Positions 16,265 to 25,742 of a DNA stretch of 47,253 nt are shown one piece after another. The position numbers and the translations under genes are program-made. The stretch comes from Deltaproteobacteria bacterium. GTDB lineage: Bacteria > Desulfobacterota > Desulfobaccia > Desulfobaccales > 0-14-0-80-60-11. A model generated the notes under the pieces. That model was not told where the DNA came from. It saw only the letters and a list, made by a program, of their open reading frames with translations, and did not search any database. How positions within the stretch are numbered: the stretch's first letter is position 1; each line of letters begins with the position of its first letter. The stretch lies in the NCBI GenBank assembly GCA_016875015.1, contig VGSJ01000015.1:1-47253 (forward strand), in the 5' to 3' direction.

Positions 16265-16380
16265 TAAGACATGCTCCATCAGAACACCCAAAACTATGAA
16301 AAATCGGTGGGGCGGGCCTCCGTGCCCGCCGCGGCCATAAGCTAATGGTGCGTAGGACGCACCCTTGGAAGATTTTTCGA
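16265..16380. repeat. REP-like repeat between DUF3786 and cyclase genes
   Basis: Contains AAACTATGAAAAATCGGTGG followed by GGCGGGCCTCCGTGCCCGCC; close relatives stand at 25990-26130, 26215-26250 and 29539-29587. It also has TGGTGCGTAGGACGCACC, a short inverted repeat. Confidence 0.65.
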
Positions 16381-16388
16381 AATAGACC

Positions 16389-17198
16389 TCACTCTCCCAT
16401 CAGCCGTTCCATCAGGTGTTCCACCAGGAAGAGCATGGCTTCCAGGTCCAAGTAGTGGGTGACGCTGGCGTCGAACAGCCAGTGGGCCTGGGGGGCGAAG
16501 CCTTCCTCGGGCTCGGCGTTCCAGAACAGCAGCAGCAGCGGCACTTTGGGCAGCGGCATAAACGCGGCCTGGACATCCGCGTCCTCCCCCACCGCCGCCG
16601 TCTCGCCCCCCAACTCGTCGGCCCGCTCTTTGAGCCGGGCGGCCTGGCCCGCGAAGTGGTCCGCCAGCTTTTGCTCCAGGCGGGCCAAGGTCTTGGCCTT
16701 GGACACCGAATTGGGCAGGCTGTTATAGGCGATCCACCGGCCCGCCAGCGGCTCCCGGCCCTGGGAGGCGATGTAATTATACAGCAGGATGGCGTCCCAG
16801 GGGTTGGCCGTCGCGCCCGGCGGATAGCGCAACTCATTTTTGAAGACCTTAAGGGGGTGGCCGAAATAAGTCAGAGAGAGGTACGGCCGGCCCGCCTCCT
16901 CGCCATAGGTGGCGCCCAACCCCTCGGCCAGGGCGGCAAAAGAAAGGGAGGCCACCTTTTCTTGCAGGACCTCCAGGGAAATGGCCAGGGACTCCCGGCG
17001 CCGGCCGACCCCAGCCGCCTGTTGAGACCGGACCGCCTGCCCCAGGTCGGCCCCCGCCCCGGTCAGGTAAGGGCATTTATTCAGGTCCTCCCCTTCCTTG
17101 ATGACGTGGGTGGCAAAGGCCAGGCAGGTGGGTTGGCCGCACTCCCCGCAGTTGGTTCGGGGCAGATTTTTCAACACCTCCATAACGGTAATTGCCAT
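16389..17198 (-). CDS. DUF3786 protein with N-terminal 4Fe-4S motif
   Basis: 269 residues. The N-terminus holds an Fe-S motif of the type seen in corrinoid Fe-S proteins and RnfB: NCGECGQPTCLAFATHV followed by KCPYL, giving C-x2-C-x4-C and a later Cys. The remainder (~70-265) matches the DUF3786 pattern, with YLSLTYFGHPLKVF and a closing WLFDASVTHYLDLEAML. The function of DUF3786 is unknown; these proteins are common in anaerobes. No membrane segment. It closes the minus-strand run that starts with the hydrogenase and is only 5 nt after the rhodanese-ferritin gene. GAGG before the ATG supports the start. Confidence 0.85.
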   Translation of the reverse strand: MAITVMEVLKNLPRTNCGECGQPTCLAFATHVIKEGEDLNKCPYLTGAGADLGQAVRSQQAAGVGRRRESLAISLEVLQEKVASLSFAALAEGLGATYGEEAGRPYLSLTYFGHPLKVFKNELRYPPGATANPWDAILLYNYIASQGREPLAGRWIAYNSLPNSVSKAKTLARLEQKLADHFAGQAARLKERADELGGETAAVGEDADVQAAFMPLPKVPLLLLFWNAEPEEGFAPQAHWLFDASVTHYLDLEAMLFLVEHLMERLMGE

Positions 17199-17203
17199 GA
17201 GGT

Positions 17204-18055
17204 TCAGCCTCGCCGCCCTGATTTCTCTTCCATCAGACGCCCCAGGCTGGCCAGATGCGCCTTCTCCTCCCCGGCCAAAGCGTACAAGACCTCCTTGGTT
17301 TGGGGCTGGCTACTCAAGTCCGCAAACCTGAGGTAGAGGTCCAGGGCCTGGGTTTCCAGCATCATGGCCAGATCCAGCGCCTCGGGGGCCGTTTGCCGGT
17401 GGGCCTGGTTGGTTTCCAGGAATTCTTTGGCATTAAAGCCGCCTTCCAGGGTATTCGCCACGATGGACGATTCAAAGGTTGCCAGGTCCTGGCCGCCGGG
17501 GGCCACCTGGCCGTACACCTCAAAGAGCCTCTGCTTGTGGCGCACTTCCACCTGGGCCAGTTTCCCGAAAAGGTCTTGCAATTCCGGGTCCGGGGATTGC
17601 TGCTGAAGGGTTTCGTAGAAGACCTGCAGGGCCTGTTCCATCCCGTAGGCCAGGGTGATGATCTGCGCCGGGGTTTCGTCCCCCTTGACCAAATCCAGGT
17701 TGAGTTCCTGAGGTCCGGTGGCCTTGTGTCCTTGAAAGGCCTTGATGCCGCCCGCCAGGTTATAGACCTCCTTGAACCCCCAGCCGCTCAGCATCTGGGC
17801 CGCCACCCGGCTGCGGCCGCCTATGGCGCAGTGTACGATGGTGGGTTTTTCCGGGTCCAGTTCTTTATAAGTGTCAGACAAATGGGGCAGGGGCAGGAGC
17901 TTCGCCCCGGGGAGGTGCGAATCTTCGTATTCCCCGGGCTGGCGCACGTCCAGCAAGGTGTACTCTCCTTCCCGGCGCCCGGCCATGAAGGCCTTGGCCT
18001 CTTCGGCATCCATGGAACCGACCGGCGTAAAGAGCTTTTTCAGTTGCATCATCAT
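17204..18055 (-). CDS. Rhodanese-ferritin-like fusion protein
   Basis: 283 residues. The N-terminal half (~15-105) is a rhodanese domain: EYTLLDVRQPGEYEDSHLPG and the active loop HCAIGGRSRVA with a catalytic Cys. The C-terminal half (~125-280) is a rubrerythrin-like four-helix bundle with paired E-x2-H type ligand motifs (VEVRHKQRLF, LETQALDLY, AGEEKAHL). This joins sulfur transfer with a di-iron, peroxide-reducing or sulfur-handling module. The ATG at 18055 has GGGAG 6 nt upstream; an upstream extension to 18157 lacks conserved sequence. Part of a run with the acyl-CoA synthetase and DUF3786 genes. Confidence 0.87.
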   Translation of the reverse strand: MMMQLKKLFTPVGSMDAEEAKAFMAGRREGEYTLLDVRQPGEYEDSHLPGAKLLPLPHLSDTYKELDPEKPTIVHCAIGGRSRVAAQMLSGWGFKEVYNLAGGIKAFQGHKATGPQELNLDLVKGDETPAQIITLAYGMEQALQVFYETLQQQSPDPELQDLFGKLAQVEVRHKQRLFEVYGQVAPGGQDLATFESSIVANTLEGGFNAKEFLETNQAHRQTAPEALDLAMMLETQALDLYLRFADLSSQPQTKEVLYALAGEEKAHLASLGRLMEEKSGRRG

Positions 18056-18153
18056 CTGAACTCCCAATTTTTTGTTAAGATACTCGGAGCTGTTAATTGA
18101 TGGCGGCAATGCCCGCCCTTGTATATTCAACTCGATTTCCGCCTCTCCGCACT

Positions 18154-20283
18154 TCAACTGATAAAGATCCGGGCGTCCAGGACTGCGGCTCCCTGGCCCT
18201 CATCGAAGACCATGAAGGGATTGATGTCCAGTTCCTTGATCTCCGCAAAATCCAGGACCATCTGGGAGAGGCGCTCCAGGGATTCCACGATGGCCGCCAG
18301 GTCCGCCGGGGGGGCGCCCCGGAAGCTCTGCAGGGTGCGGAACCCCTTGAGTCCCTGGATCATTTTTAGGGCCCAATCCTCGGAGATGGGCGCCAACTGG
18401 AACATGACGTCCCGGAAGACCTCCACGAAGGTGCCCCCCAGGCCGAACATCAAGAGCGGCCCGAATTGCGGGTCCCGGGTCATTCCCAGGATCGTCTCCC
18501 GGCCTTTGGGCGCCATTTTCTGCACCACCATGCCCTGGATCGCGGCCCCGGGATGGGCCCGGGCCACCGCCGTCAAAATTTCCCCGTATGCCTGCCTGAC
18601 CTGATCGCCGGTCGATAAATTCAGCTTCACCCCGTCCACGTCGAATTTGTGGATCACGTCCGGGGACACGATTTTCAAGGCCACCGGATAGCCCAGGTCC
18701 GCCGCGGCCCGGACCGCCTGGTCCTCGCTGCGGGCCCAGGCGAAGGGGGCCACCGGGAAGCCGTAGGCCTTAAAGATCTCATGGGCTTCGGGTTCCAGGA
18801 CGAATTTCCGGCCCGCCGCCCTGACGCCCTGCAGCACCTCTCTCACGCTGCCGCGATCAACGTCGGTAAAGACTTTGACCTCATACCGGTCCCGGTGAAT
18901 ATTGCCGGCATAGCGAGCCATGGCCGCCAGGCTCCGGACCGCCTCTTCCGGGAAGTGGTAGTGGGGGAGTTTGGCTTTGGACCAGATGGCCAGGGTTTCC
19001 TCGATTTCCCCCAGGGCCATCTGGCAGACCAGGGTGGGTTTCCTATAGGCAGGCGTCACCTCCGCCACCGTGGAGGCGATGGCGGCCAGATTCGTCATGA
19101 GCTGGGGAGTGGAGATGACGATGACCCCATCGACGCTGTCGTCTCCCAAAACGCCTTCCAGGGCGGTGCGGTAGCGGTCCTCCCGGGCGTCCCCCAGGAC
19201 ATCCACCGGGTTGTGGGTGTTGGCCGCGGCAGGCAGCCCGGCCTTGAGCCTGGCCACGGTCTCCTCCGAAAATTCCGCCATCGAAAGGCCGTACCGCCCC
19301 GCGGCGTCGGTGGTCATGATGCCCAGGCCGCCGGCATTGGTGACGATGGCCACCCGGTTGCCCTTGGGGAGCGGCTGGGTGGAAAAAGCCTGGGCATAGT
19401 CGAACAACTCCTCCAGGGAGTCCACCCGAAGGACGCCGCACTGGGCGAACAGGGCGTCGTAGGCCTCGTCGGAGCCGGCCAGGGCCCCGGTGTGGGACGA
19501 GGCGGCCCGGGCCCCGGCCGCGGTCCTCCCGGACTTGATGGCCAGGATGGGTTTCTTGTTGCCCGCCTCACCGGTGATCTCCCGGGCCAGTTGAAAAAAC
19601 CGGCGCGGGTCCGCCAGATCTTCCAGGTAAAACATGATGACGTCCGTCAGGGGGTCGTCCTTCAGGTAAGCCAGGAAGTCGTTTTCATTGAGGTCGGCCT
19701 TGTTGCCCACGGACACGAACTTGGACAGCCCGATCCCCTCGCCCTGGGCGTATTCCAGGGCCGCCACCCCCACCGCGCCGCTCTGGGACACCAGGGCGAT
19801 GTTCCCGGAACGGGGCATCAGCCGGGCAAAAGAGCCGTTGAGGGAGACCTGGGGGTCGGTGTTGATGATGCCCAGGCAGTTGGGCCCCAGCAGGCGAATG
19901 CCGTTTTGCCGGGCGGCCGTAAGGACCACCTGCTCCTGCTGCATCCCGGCGCCGCCCAATTCCTTGAAGCCTGCGGTGATGACGATGGCCGCCTTGATCC
20001 CCTTTGTCCCGCACTCCTCCATGATCCCGGGGACCAGGGGGCTGGGCACGATGATGATGCTCAGGTCCACTTCATCCGGGATGTCCAGGACGGACGGGAA
20101 GGCCTTGACGCTCATAACGCTGGCCGCCTTGGGGTTGACCGGGTAGGCGACCCCGGCATAACCGTGTTTGAAGATGTTGGCAAAGACCGCCTGGCCCACG
20201 CTGCCGGCCCGGCCGGTGGCGCCGATGACCGCCACGGACCGGGGCGCAAAGAGCAGGCGGAGATCTTGAGAAGTTGGTTCCAT
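18154..20283 (-). CDS. ADP-forming acetate/acyl-CoA ligase, fused alpha-beta
   Basis: 709 residues. It interconverts acyl-CoA, ADP and phosphate with the free acid, CoA and ATP, giving substrate-level ATP. Domains: CoA-binding (PRSVAVIGATGRAGSVGQ, ~12-105), two succinyl-CoA-ligase-like domains with SHTGALAGSDEAY, where the phospho-accepting His resides, and a C-terminal ATP-grasp domain (~490-705) with GYPVALKIVSPDVIHKFDV. The ATG at 20283 has AGGAAGG upstream and is preferred to the TTG-like extension. It could act on acetate or longer acids; substrate cannot be read. It is downstream of the hydrogenase protease gene. Confidence 0.93.
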   Translation of the reverse strand: MEPTSQDLRLLFAPRSVAVIGATGRAGSVGQAVFANIFKHGYAGVAYPVNPKAASVMSVKAFPSVLDIPDEVDLSIIIVPSPLVPGIMEECGTKGIKAAIVITAGFKELGGAGMQQEQVVLTAARQNGIRLLGPNCLGIINTDPQVSLNGSFARLMPRSGNIALVSQSGAVGVAALEYAQGEGIGLSKFVSVGNKADLNENDFLAYLKDDPLTDVIMFYLEDLADPRRFFQLAREITGEAGNKKPILAIKSGRTAAGARAASSHTGALAGSDEAYDALFAQCGVLRVDSLEELFDYAQAFSTQPLPKGNRVAIVTNAGGLGIMTTDAAGRYGLSMAEFSEETVARLKAGLPAAANTHNPVDVLGDAREDRYRTALEGVLGDDSVDGVIVISTPQLMTNLAAIASTVAEVTPAYRKPTLVCQMALGEIEETLAIWSKAKLPHYHFPEEAVRSLAAMARYAGNIHRDRYEVKVFTDVDRGSVREVLQGVRAAGRKFVLEPEAHEIFKAYGFPVAPFAWARSEDQAVRAAADLGYPVALKIVSPDVIHKFDVDGVKLNLSTGDQVRQAYGEILTAVARAHPGAAIQGMVVQKMAPKGRETILGMTRDPQFGPLLMFGLGGTFVEVFRDVMFQLAPISEDWALKMIQGLKGFRTLQSFRGAPPADLAAIVESLERLSQMVLDFAEIKELDINPFMVFDEGQGAAVLDARIFIS

Positions 20284-20328
20284 GGTTTCGCCTTCCTGTT
20301 TTAATGCCAATGGCGGGCAATGCCCGCC

Positions 20329-20826
20329 CTACCTTACGAAAACTTCCCGCCCGAGCCATTCCTGAATTTCCCGCTGGATGCGGCGCACCAACTCCGGGAT
20401 GGCCGCGGCCACTGCCGGGGACACCTCCCGGCCCGGGTCGAAATTTTCCCCTTCAATCCCGTAAATGATGAGCCAGGGGGGCAGTTCCTGGAAAAGGCGT
20501 CCCAGGGCCAGGGCCTCGGCCACCCCCCAGCCGTGGGACGAAGGCGACCGGGAGAGCTTAACCGGCATCCCCGCGCCGTGGGCGTCAAAGCGATAAATGG
20601 CGCCCGGGGGACCGCTAGCGGCCACCGCGTCCACCACTATCACCCCGGCGGCATCTTTCCAGGCGTCCTGCACCTCGCCGGTGGTCCCCAGGCTCTCGAA
20701 AATCTCCACCCCGGTCAGGGCGGCTGCCTGGAGACGGCGGACCACCAGCAGGCCGGCGGCATCGTCCCCCCGCCACTCGTTGCCGACGCCAATGACTTTC
20801 AGCCGGGGTTTAACGGGAGTATGCAT
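20329..20826 (-). CDS. NiFe hydrogenase maturation protease
   Basis: 165 residues, typical of the HyaD/HycI/FrxA-type endopeptidases that cut the C-terminal tail from the large hydrogenase subunit once Ni is inserted. The start KVIGVGNEWRGDDAAG has the Gly-Asn-x-x-x-x-Asp-Asp pattern with a Ni-binding acidic residue (the Glu of NEWRGDD and a later Asp), and VIVVDAV carries the second. It lies 248 nt downstream of the large subunit gene, which ends in a cleavable tail, so the pair likely works together. Confidence 0.9.
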   Translation of the reverse strand: MHTPVKPRLKVIGVGNEWRGDDAAGLLVVRRLQAAALTGVEIFESLGTTGEVQDAWKDAAGVIVVDAVAASGPPGAIYRFDAHGAGMPVKLSRSPSSHGWGVAEALALGRLFQELPPWLIIYGIEGENFDPGREVSPAVAAAIPELVRRIQREIQEWLGREVFVR

Positions 20827-20935
20827 GAGCTGGACAGGTTCAGGTCAATTGTACCGGGTTGCTATCAGAGAGATCAGCTCTAGGGTTATGCTTCATAAAT
20901 TGTCTGGCAATTATTTTGCCCGGACCTCCCGAAAG

Positions 20936-21030
20936 CTCTTTTCAAGTCCCCCTTTCCTAAAGGGGTGTTCAGGAGGATTATCAAACGGTTATATAATCCC
21001 CCCTGCCCCCCTTTTAAAAAGGGGGGTAAA
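20936..21030. repeat. C-rich/G-rich inverted repeat
   Basis: TCCCCCTTTCCTAAAGGGG and CCCCCCTTTTAAAAAGGGG hairpins related to the centre of element A/B (4795-4971, 44833-45003). It fills the gap between the hydrogenase large subunit and the maturation protease. Confidence 0.6.
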
Positions 21031-21074
21031 ATACTGGCCTTCATCGGGGCTTTTTTAGAGTTCTTAAACGCGGC

Positions 21075-22364
21075 TCAGCGGCGCTCCAGGTTGACTTTCA
21101 AAAAATGCGTGGCGCAGGAGATGCACGGGTCATAGTTGCGCACCATCTGTTCGCACTGCCAGGTGAGTTTTTCGTCAGGCAAATCCAGGCGCTGGCCCAC
21201 AAATTGACGGAGGTCGGCCTCGATGGTCCCCTGATTCTGGGAGGTCGGCGGCACGATCTTGGCCTCGAGGATGACGCCGTCTGCATCCAGCCGGTAGCGG
21301 TGGTACAGCAACCCCCGGGGGGCTTCGGTGGCGGCGCAGGCCGTCACCGCCCGGGGCGAAACCGGCGCCGCCGGCTGATCCGGTTTCTCGTAGGTCTCGA
21401 TGATGGCCAACGCCTCCTCCACGGCGTAGAGGGTTTCCACGGCCCTGACGATGATGCTCTGAAAGGGGTTCAAGCAGACGGGTCCCAGGCCGGCCTCCCG
21501 GGCCATTTCTTGGGCCAGGGGGGTGAGGCGATCAAAGTTCAGGTTATATCGGGCCAGAGGACCGACAAAATAGGGGCCCCGGGCTTTCAGGTTGGAGTTA
21601 AGGGCGTGGGAATGGGGCACCTGCTCTTCCACGAAGTGCTGCTCGTAGTCCTGGACGGCAATGTCCAGTCCCTTATTGGACACCACCCGGCCTTCGTTGA
21701 AGGGGTATTCCTGCCCGTGCCGGAGGGCCACGAACTCATAGTCTTGCTTAAACTCCGGGAAGGTGAAACCGCCCACCCAGCGCACCGTCTTGACCGCCGC
21801 TTCCCGGGCCCATTTGAGGCTTTCGGTTAGGGGGGCCAGGTCCCGGGGGTTGGGCGCCTTATAGAAGCCGCCCACCCGGACGTTGATGGGGTGGATCTCC
21901 CGGCCGCCCAGGACCGTGACGAGGTTATTTCCCACCTTCTTCAACCTGAGTCCCATTTTCACCGTGTCCGGATGGTCCTGGGCCATCTGGATGGCGTCCT
22001 GGTACCCCAGAAAGTCCGGGGCGTGGAGCATGAAGATGTGGAGGCCGTGGGACTCGATCCACTCGCCGCAGTAAAGCAGCCGGCGCAGGGCCCGGATGGG
22101 GCCGGGGACCGTCACCCCCAGGGCGGCCTCCATGGCGTGCACCGCGCTCATCTGGTAGGCCACGGGGCAGATGCCGCAGATGCGGCTGGTGATATCCGGC
22201 GCTTCGGTGAAGTTGCGCCCTTTTAAAAAAGCCTCAAAAAAACGCGGCGGCTCAAAGATCTTCAACTGCACCCGGGTCACGACATCATCTTTAATCTGGA
22301 TGTTGAGCGCCCCTTCCCCTTCCACCCGGGCCAGGTATTTGACCGTGATGCGTTTATTTGTCAT
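21075..22364 (-). CDS. hydA: NiFe hydrogenase large subunit (group 3b-like, sulfhydrogenase alpha)
   Basis: 429 residues, the short large-subunit form of cytoplasmic group 3 enzymes. It binds the NiFe centre: [11 protein letters not shown] (first Cys pair) and, at the end, DPCISCATH (second pair), followed by a 9-residue tail (FLKVNLERR) for removal by the maturation protease. RVEGEG near the N-terminus is the usual L0 motif. Context places it in a four-subunit complex with NAD(P)H-linked gamma and Fe-S beta subunits, which fits group 3b enzymes that couple H2 to NADP and in some cases reduce sulfur. The ATG overlaps the small-subunit stop. Confidence 0.93.
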   Translation of the reverse strand: MTNKRITVKYLARVEGEGALNIQIKDDVVTRVQLKIFEPPRFFEAFLKGRNFTEAPDITSRICGICPVAYQMSAVHAMEAALGVTVPGPIRALRRLLYCGEWIESHGLHIFMLHAPDFLGYQDAIQMAQDHPDTVKMGLRLKKVGNNLVTVLGGREIHPINVRVGGFYKAPNPRDLAPLTESLKWAREAAVKTVRWVGGFTFPEFKQDYEFVALRHGQEYPFNEGRVVSNKGLDIAVQDYEQHFVEEQVPHSHALNSNLKARGPYFVGPLARYNLNFDRLTPLAQEMAREAGLGPVCLNPFQSIIVRAVETLYAVEEALAIIETYEKPDQPAAPVSPRAVTACAATEAPRGLLYHRYRLDADGVILEAKIVPPTSQNQGTIEADLRQFVGQRLDLPDEKLTWQCEQMVRNYDPCISCATHFLKVNLERR

Positions 22365-23133
22365 GGGCTTCGCTCTCTTGGCGAAAGGCGGGGGCGTTGG
22401 CGTAAAAAGCCCGGAAGGCCCGCACCAGGTTGGCCTCGCTCATCCCCAACCTTTGGCTGAACCAGGCGCTCAAGGCCGCGGGGTTGGGCGTCTCCTTGGG
22501 GCCGTAGCAGCCATAGCACCCGCGGTGATAGGTGGGGCAGAGCGCCCCGCACCCGGCATGGGTCACGGGCCCCAGGCAGGGGGCGCCCATGACCATCACG
22601 CAGACATTCCCCTGAAGCTTGCAGTCAACGCAGACGCTGTGGGACCGGGCCATGGGGGGGCGCCCCTGCAGAAAGGCGCTGAGAACCGCAAGGAGCTGGT
22701 GCTTGTTGATGGGGCAGCCGTTCAGGGCAAAATCCACCTTGACGTGGGCCGCGATGGGGGTGGATTCCTTCAAGGTCTTGATATGCTGAGGCTTGGCGTA
22801 GACCGCGTCGATGAAGTCGTTGACATCCGTGAAATTGCGCAGGGCCTGGATGCCCCCGGAGTTGGCGCAGGCGCCCAGGGCTACCAGATACTTGGAAGCC
22901 CGGCGCACGCGCTGGATCACTGCCGCGTCGTGGGCCGTGGTGATGGAGCCGTCCACCAGGGTCAGATCATAGGGGCCTTTCACCATGGCCCGGGAGGCCT
23001 CCACAAAATAGGCGATCTCCACGGCCCCGGCGATGGTGAGCAGTTCGTCTTCACAATCCAGGAGGGACAGCTGACAGCCGTCGCACGAGGCGAATTTCCA
23101 CACGGACAGCTTGGGCTTGCGCTTCGGGGCCAT
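22354..23133 (-). CDS. hydD: NiFe hydrogenase small subunit (sulfhydrogenase delta)
   Basis: 259 residues. It carries Fe-S clusters that link the NiFe site to the other subunits. The proximal motif [18 protein letters not shown], then [18 protein letters not shown] and the Cys-rich block [12 protein letters not shown] with [16 protein letters not shown] match the group 3 small subunit. The ATG at 23133 has GGGAGG 6 nt upstream, and the upstream gene ends 1 nt before it. Its stop overlaps the start of hydA by 11 nt, so the two are translationally coupled. Confidence 0.93.
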   Translation of the reverse strand: MAPKRKPKLSVWKFASCDGCQLSLLDCEDELLTIAGAVEIAYFVEASRAMVKGPYDLTLVDGSITTAHDAAVIQRVRRASKYLVALGACANSGGIQALRNFTDVNDFIDAVYAKPQHIKTLKESTPIAAHVKVDFALNGCPINKHQLLAVLSAFLQGRPPMARSHSVCVDCKLQGNVCVMVMGAPCLGPVTHAGCGALCPTYHRGCYGCYGPKETPNPAALSAWFSQRLGMSEANLVRAFRAFYANAPAFRQESEAHDK

Positions 23134-23134
23134 G

Positions 23135-23974
23135 TCAGACCTCCCGCCGGTCGAACCAGGCTTTAATGCGGTCATAGCGGAACACCGGGCCGTCCTTGCA
23201 GACAAAAAACGGCCCCCACTGGCAGTGGCCGCACAGGCCGATGCCGCATTTCATATTGCGTTCCATGGACACGTAGACTTGCTCCGGCTTAAGCCCGCGG
23301 TTCAAAAGTTCCAGCACGGTGAAGCGCATCATCACCCCGGGGCCGCAGATCAGGGCCACGGTGCTGGGGGGATCAAACCGGGTTCGGCCGATGATCTTGG
23401 TCACCACCCCCACGTTGCTGTGCCAATCACCTTCCGCCTGGTCCACCGTCACGTGCACCCGGAGATCGAAGCGGCCGCGCCAGCGCTCCAGTTCCCGAAG
23501 GTAGAGCAGGTCCTTGGGGGTCCGGGCGCCGTAGATCACCTCGATGTTGCCGAATTCGCCCCGATGGTTAAGCAGGTGATACAACGCCGGGCGCAAGGGC
23601 GCCAGCCCCAGCCCGCCGGCGATAATCAGGACGTCCTGGCCCGCCACCCGGTCCACCGGCCAGGGGACCCCGAAGGGACCCCGCACTCCCAGCACGCCCC
23701 CCCGCTTCAGGCGGCAAATGGCCCGGGTGACGTTCCCCACGTCCCGCACGGTGTGCACCAGGGTTTCGGGCCGGGCCGGGTCGCCGCTGATGGAGATGGG
23801 CGCCTCGCCGGCGCCGAAGGCATAGAGCATGTTGAACTGGCCCGGGGCAAAGGCAAAGTTCGCCGCGCCCTCGGCTCGGGTCAGGTCCAGGGTGTAGGTG
23901 TCGGAGGTTTCCCGCTTCACTTTTTGGACCACAAAAGGGGTCGGTATCATCGGATCCGGCAGGTTTGCTGTCAT
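23135..23974 (-). CDS. hydG: Hydrogenase FAD/NAD(P)-binding subunit (sulfhydrogenase gamma)
   Basis: 279 residues of the ferredoxin-NADP reductase type, related to dihydroorotate dehydrogenase electron-transfer subunits. An FAD-binding barrel (~10-100; [24 protein letters not shown]) is followed by an NAD(P) domain ([21 protein letters not shown]) and a C-terminal 2Fe-2S motif ([14 protein letters not shown], with a later Cys). It exchanges electrons with NAD(P)H. The ATG at 23974 has AGGAAGG upstream. It is between the cyclic-nucleotide-binding gene and the small subunit. Confidence 0.92.
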   Translation of the reverse strand: MTANLPDPMIPTPFVVQKVKRETSDTYTLDLTRAEGAANFAFAPGQFNMLYAFGAGEAPISISGDPARPETLVHTVRDVGNVTRAICRLKRGGVLGVRGPFGVPWPVDRVAGQDVLIIAGGLGLAPLRPALYHLLNHRGEFGNIEVIYGARTPKDLLYLRELERWRGRFDLRVHVTVDQAEGDWHSNVGVVTKIIGRTRFDPPSTVALICGPGVMMRFTVLELLNRGLKPEQVYVSMERNMKCGIGLCGHCQWGPFFVCKDGPVFRYDRIKAWFDRREV

Positions 23975-24018
23975 ATGCCTTCCTGGGAACAAATCCCCAA
24001 TAGTTCCCGGTCCCGCAA

Positions 24019-24474
24019 TCAATCTCCGTAAAAATCAGCCAGTTGGGCCTTGGTCGCCCGGAACTGCACCGCCAGGCGATGGGCGTAGCGCCGCATGATC
24101 TCATAGCCGAAACCATGGTCCTGCGCGCATCGGTCCAGGAGACACTGGACCTCCAGGCTGATGACCCGGGTCAGATCCAGGGCCCGGGCATCCAGGTGCC
24201 AGTGATACGGCTGGTCAAACCACAGCCACCCCAACACCTCGCCTTCTCCGATAGTTTGGATGGTGACCGCCCCCCGGCGGGCCCGGTAGATTTCCACCGC
24301 CACCCGGCCGTGGTGGATCACGTAAAACTTCCTGGCTTCCTGGTTATCCTGGCACAACAATTGGCCCGGGGTAAACGTCTCCCGGGAGGCGCATTCCAGG
24401 ATGAGTTTGAGATAACGGGAATCCAGGCCCTTACAAAAAGGGTGCGCCGCCAGAATGGGCGCCATCGTATCCAT
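24019..24474 (-). CDS. Cyclic-nucleotide-binding domain protein in the hydrogenase operon
   Basis: 151 residues made of a single Crp-type cyclic-nucleotide-binding domain and a helical end (residues ~10-120; [27 protein letters not shown]). There is no helix-turn-helix, so it is not a DNA-binding regulator. It may sense a nucleotide or another ligand and control the hydrogenase by protein contact. It starts 4 nt after the beta subunit gene and is followed 44 nt later by the gamma subunit gene. Related CNBD genes sit in some group 3b operons of other anaerobes. The ligand is unknown. Confidence 0.85.
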   Translation of the reverse strand: MDTMAPILAAHPFCKGLDSRYLKLILECASRETFTPGQLLCQDNQEARKFYVIHHGRVAVEIYRARRGAVTIQTIGEGEVLGWLWFDQPYHWHLDARALDLTRVISLEVQCLLDRCAQDHGFGYEIMRRYAHRLAVQFRATKAQLADFYGD

Positions 24475-24478
24475 GAAG

Positions 24479-25630
24479 CTACTCCTTTGGAGGTCCTGCG
24501 GCCGTTTCCCGGATGGCCCGGACTTCCTCGGTGATGTCGATGCCCACGGGACACCAGGTGATGCAGCGCCCGCAGCCCACGCAACCCGAGCAGCCGAACT
24601 GGTCGATCCAGGTGGCCAGCTTGTGGGTCAACCACTGGCGGTAGCGGGACCGGGGCGAGGTGCGGATGCTGCCGCCGTGCAGATAGGAGAAATCTACGGT
24701 GAAGCAGGAGTCCAGACGCCGCCGCCGTTCGGCCACCGCGCCGGGCAGGTCCATGGAATCCTCCAGGGTATGGCAAAAACAGGTGGGGCAGACCAGGGTG
24801 CAGTTGCCGCAATTCAGGCAGCGGGCCGCCACCTCATCCCAGCGGGGATGTTCATAGTTGTCGTAGAACAATTCTTGGATACCGGTGGTATCGAGCCTTC
24901 GGCCCATATTTCCGGCGACGGCCGCCACCGCCCGGGCCGCGGCGTCCACCTCACCACTAGTCGCCGCCCTCCGGGGCACCTGCCGGATGACTTCGGCCCC
25001 CCGGTCGGTGCCGATCTCCACTACGAAGCCATGCTCTTCGCCCTGGAGCAACTCCGTCAGGGCCAGGTCAAATCCCGCCGTGGCCCGGGGCCCGGTCCCC
25101 ATGGAGACGCAGAAGCACGTCCCCGGGTCCTGGTGAGCGCAGTTCAGCGCCACGATGAAGGCCGATTCCCGGCGCGCCCGGTAAGTGGACTCGACATGGG
25201 CGCCCTGAAGAAAAACCCGGTCCTGCACGGCCATGGCCTCAAGTTCACAAGACCTGACCCCCAGGAAGGCGAATTGGGGGATCTCCTGGACCTGGGGGAT
25301 AATGCCCCAACCACTGCCCTCCCTTTGGGCCTGCCACAGGGTCTGGTGCGGCGGCAGGAGAAACTGCTTCCACGACTGCTGCCCCACGGCGAAGCCGAAG
25401 AAGGCCTGATCCTGCCGGTGTTCCAGGCGAAAGGTCCCGCCCTCCTGGAAAGCGGTCCAGCCTATGGGCAAATCCGTAACTTTGCCGATCTCCCCATAGA
25501 TCAGCCGGCCGTCTTCCAGGGTGGGGCTCATCACCCGATAGCCCCGGCCGGCCAGGGCGTCCAGCAGGTGCTGGAAATCCCCGGCGGCAAGGGTCACCCG
25601 CGCCCCGACCTTAAGAGATGATGCTGTCAT
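24479..25630 (-). CDS. hydB: Hydrogenase Fe-S subunit (sulfhydrogenase beta)
   Basis: 383 residues. The C-terminal part has two 4Fe-4S motifs: [14 protein letters not shown] (~275-288) and [18 protein letters not shown] (~345-362), typical of HydB/AsrA-type subunits that pass electrons between the flavin subunit and the NiFe core. The N-terminal part (~1-260) is the AsrA-like domain, with [15 protein letters not shown] and [16 protein letters not shown]. The ATG at 25630 is first gene of the operon; GGGAGG lies 11 nt upstream, and a near-consensus promoter lies ~85 bp upstream. Confidence 0.92.
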   Translation of the reverse strand: MTASSLKVGARVTLAAGDFQHLLDALAGRGYRVMSPTLEDGRLIYGEIGKVTDLPIGWTAFQEGGTFRLEHRQDQAFFGFAVGQQSWKQFLLPPHQTLWQAQREGSGWGIIPQVQEIPQFAFLGVRSCELEAMAVQDRVFLQGAHVESTYRARRESAFIVALNCAHQDPGTCFCVSMGTGPRATAGFDLALTELLQGEEHGFVVEIGTDRGAEVIRQVPRRAATSGEVDAAARAVAAVAGNMGRRLDTTGIQELFYDNYEHPRWDEVAARCLNCGNCTLVCPTCFCHTLEDSMDLPGAVAERRRRLDSCFTVDFSYLHGGSIRTSPRSRYRQWLTHKLATWIDQFGCSGCVGCGRCITWCPVGIDITEEVRAIRETAAGPPKE

Positions 25631-25713
25631 AGATTTATCGGCCTCCCGGTCCTAAAGAGCCACCCCGCCCCCAACCGCCGCCCTGGCGGGATCGGCCCCC
25701 GGCGTCCTAATAT

Positions 25714-25742
25714 ACTATATGACCCGATGGGCGCGGCGTCAA
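25714..25742 (-). promoter_or_regulatory. Sigma-70 promoter of the hydrogenase operon
   Basis: On the minus strand TTGACG (25742-25737) and TATAGT (25719-25714) are 17 bp apart, each one base from consensus. It faces hydB with a ~75 nt leader. Confidence 0.75.

Noticed and set aside
18649-20304. 551-codon open frame opposite the acyl-CoA ligase
   Set aside because: Antisense shadow with low-complexity composition and no family features.
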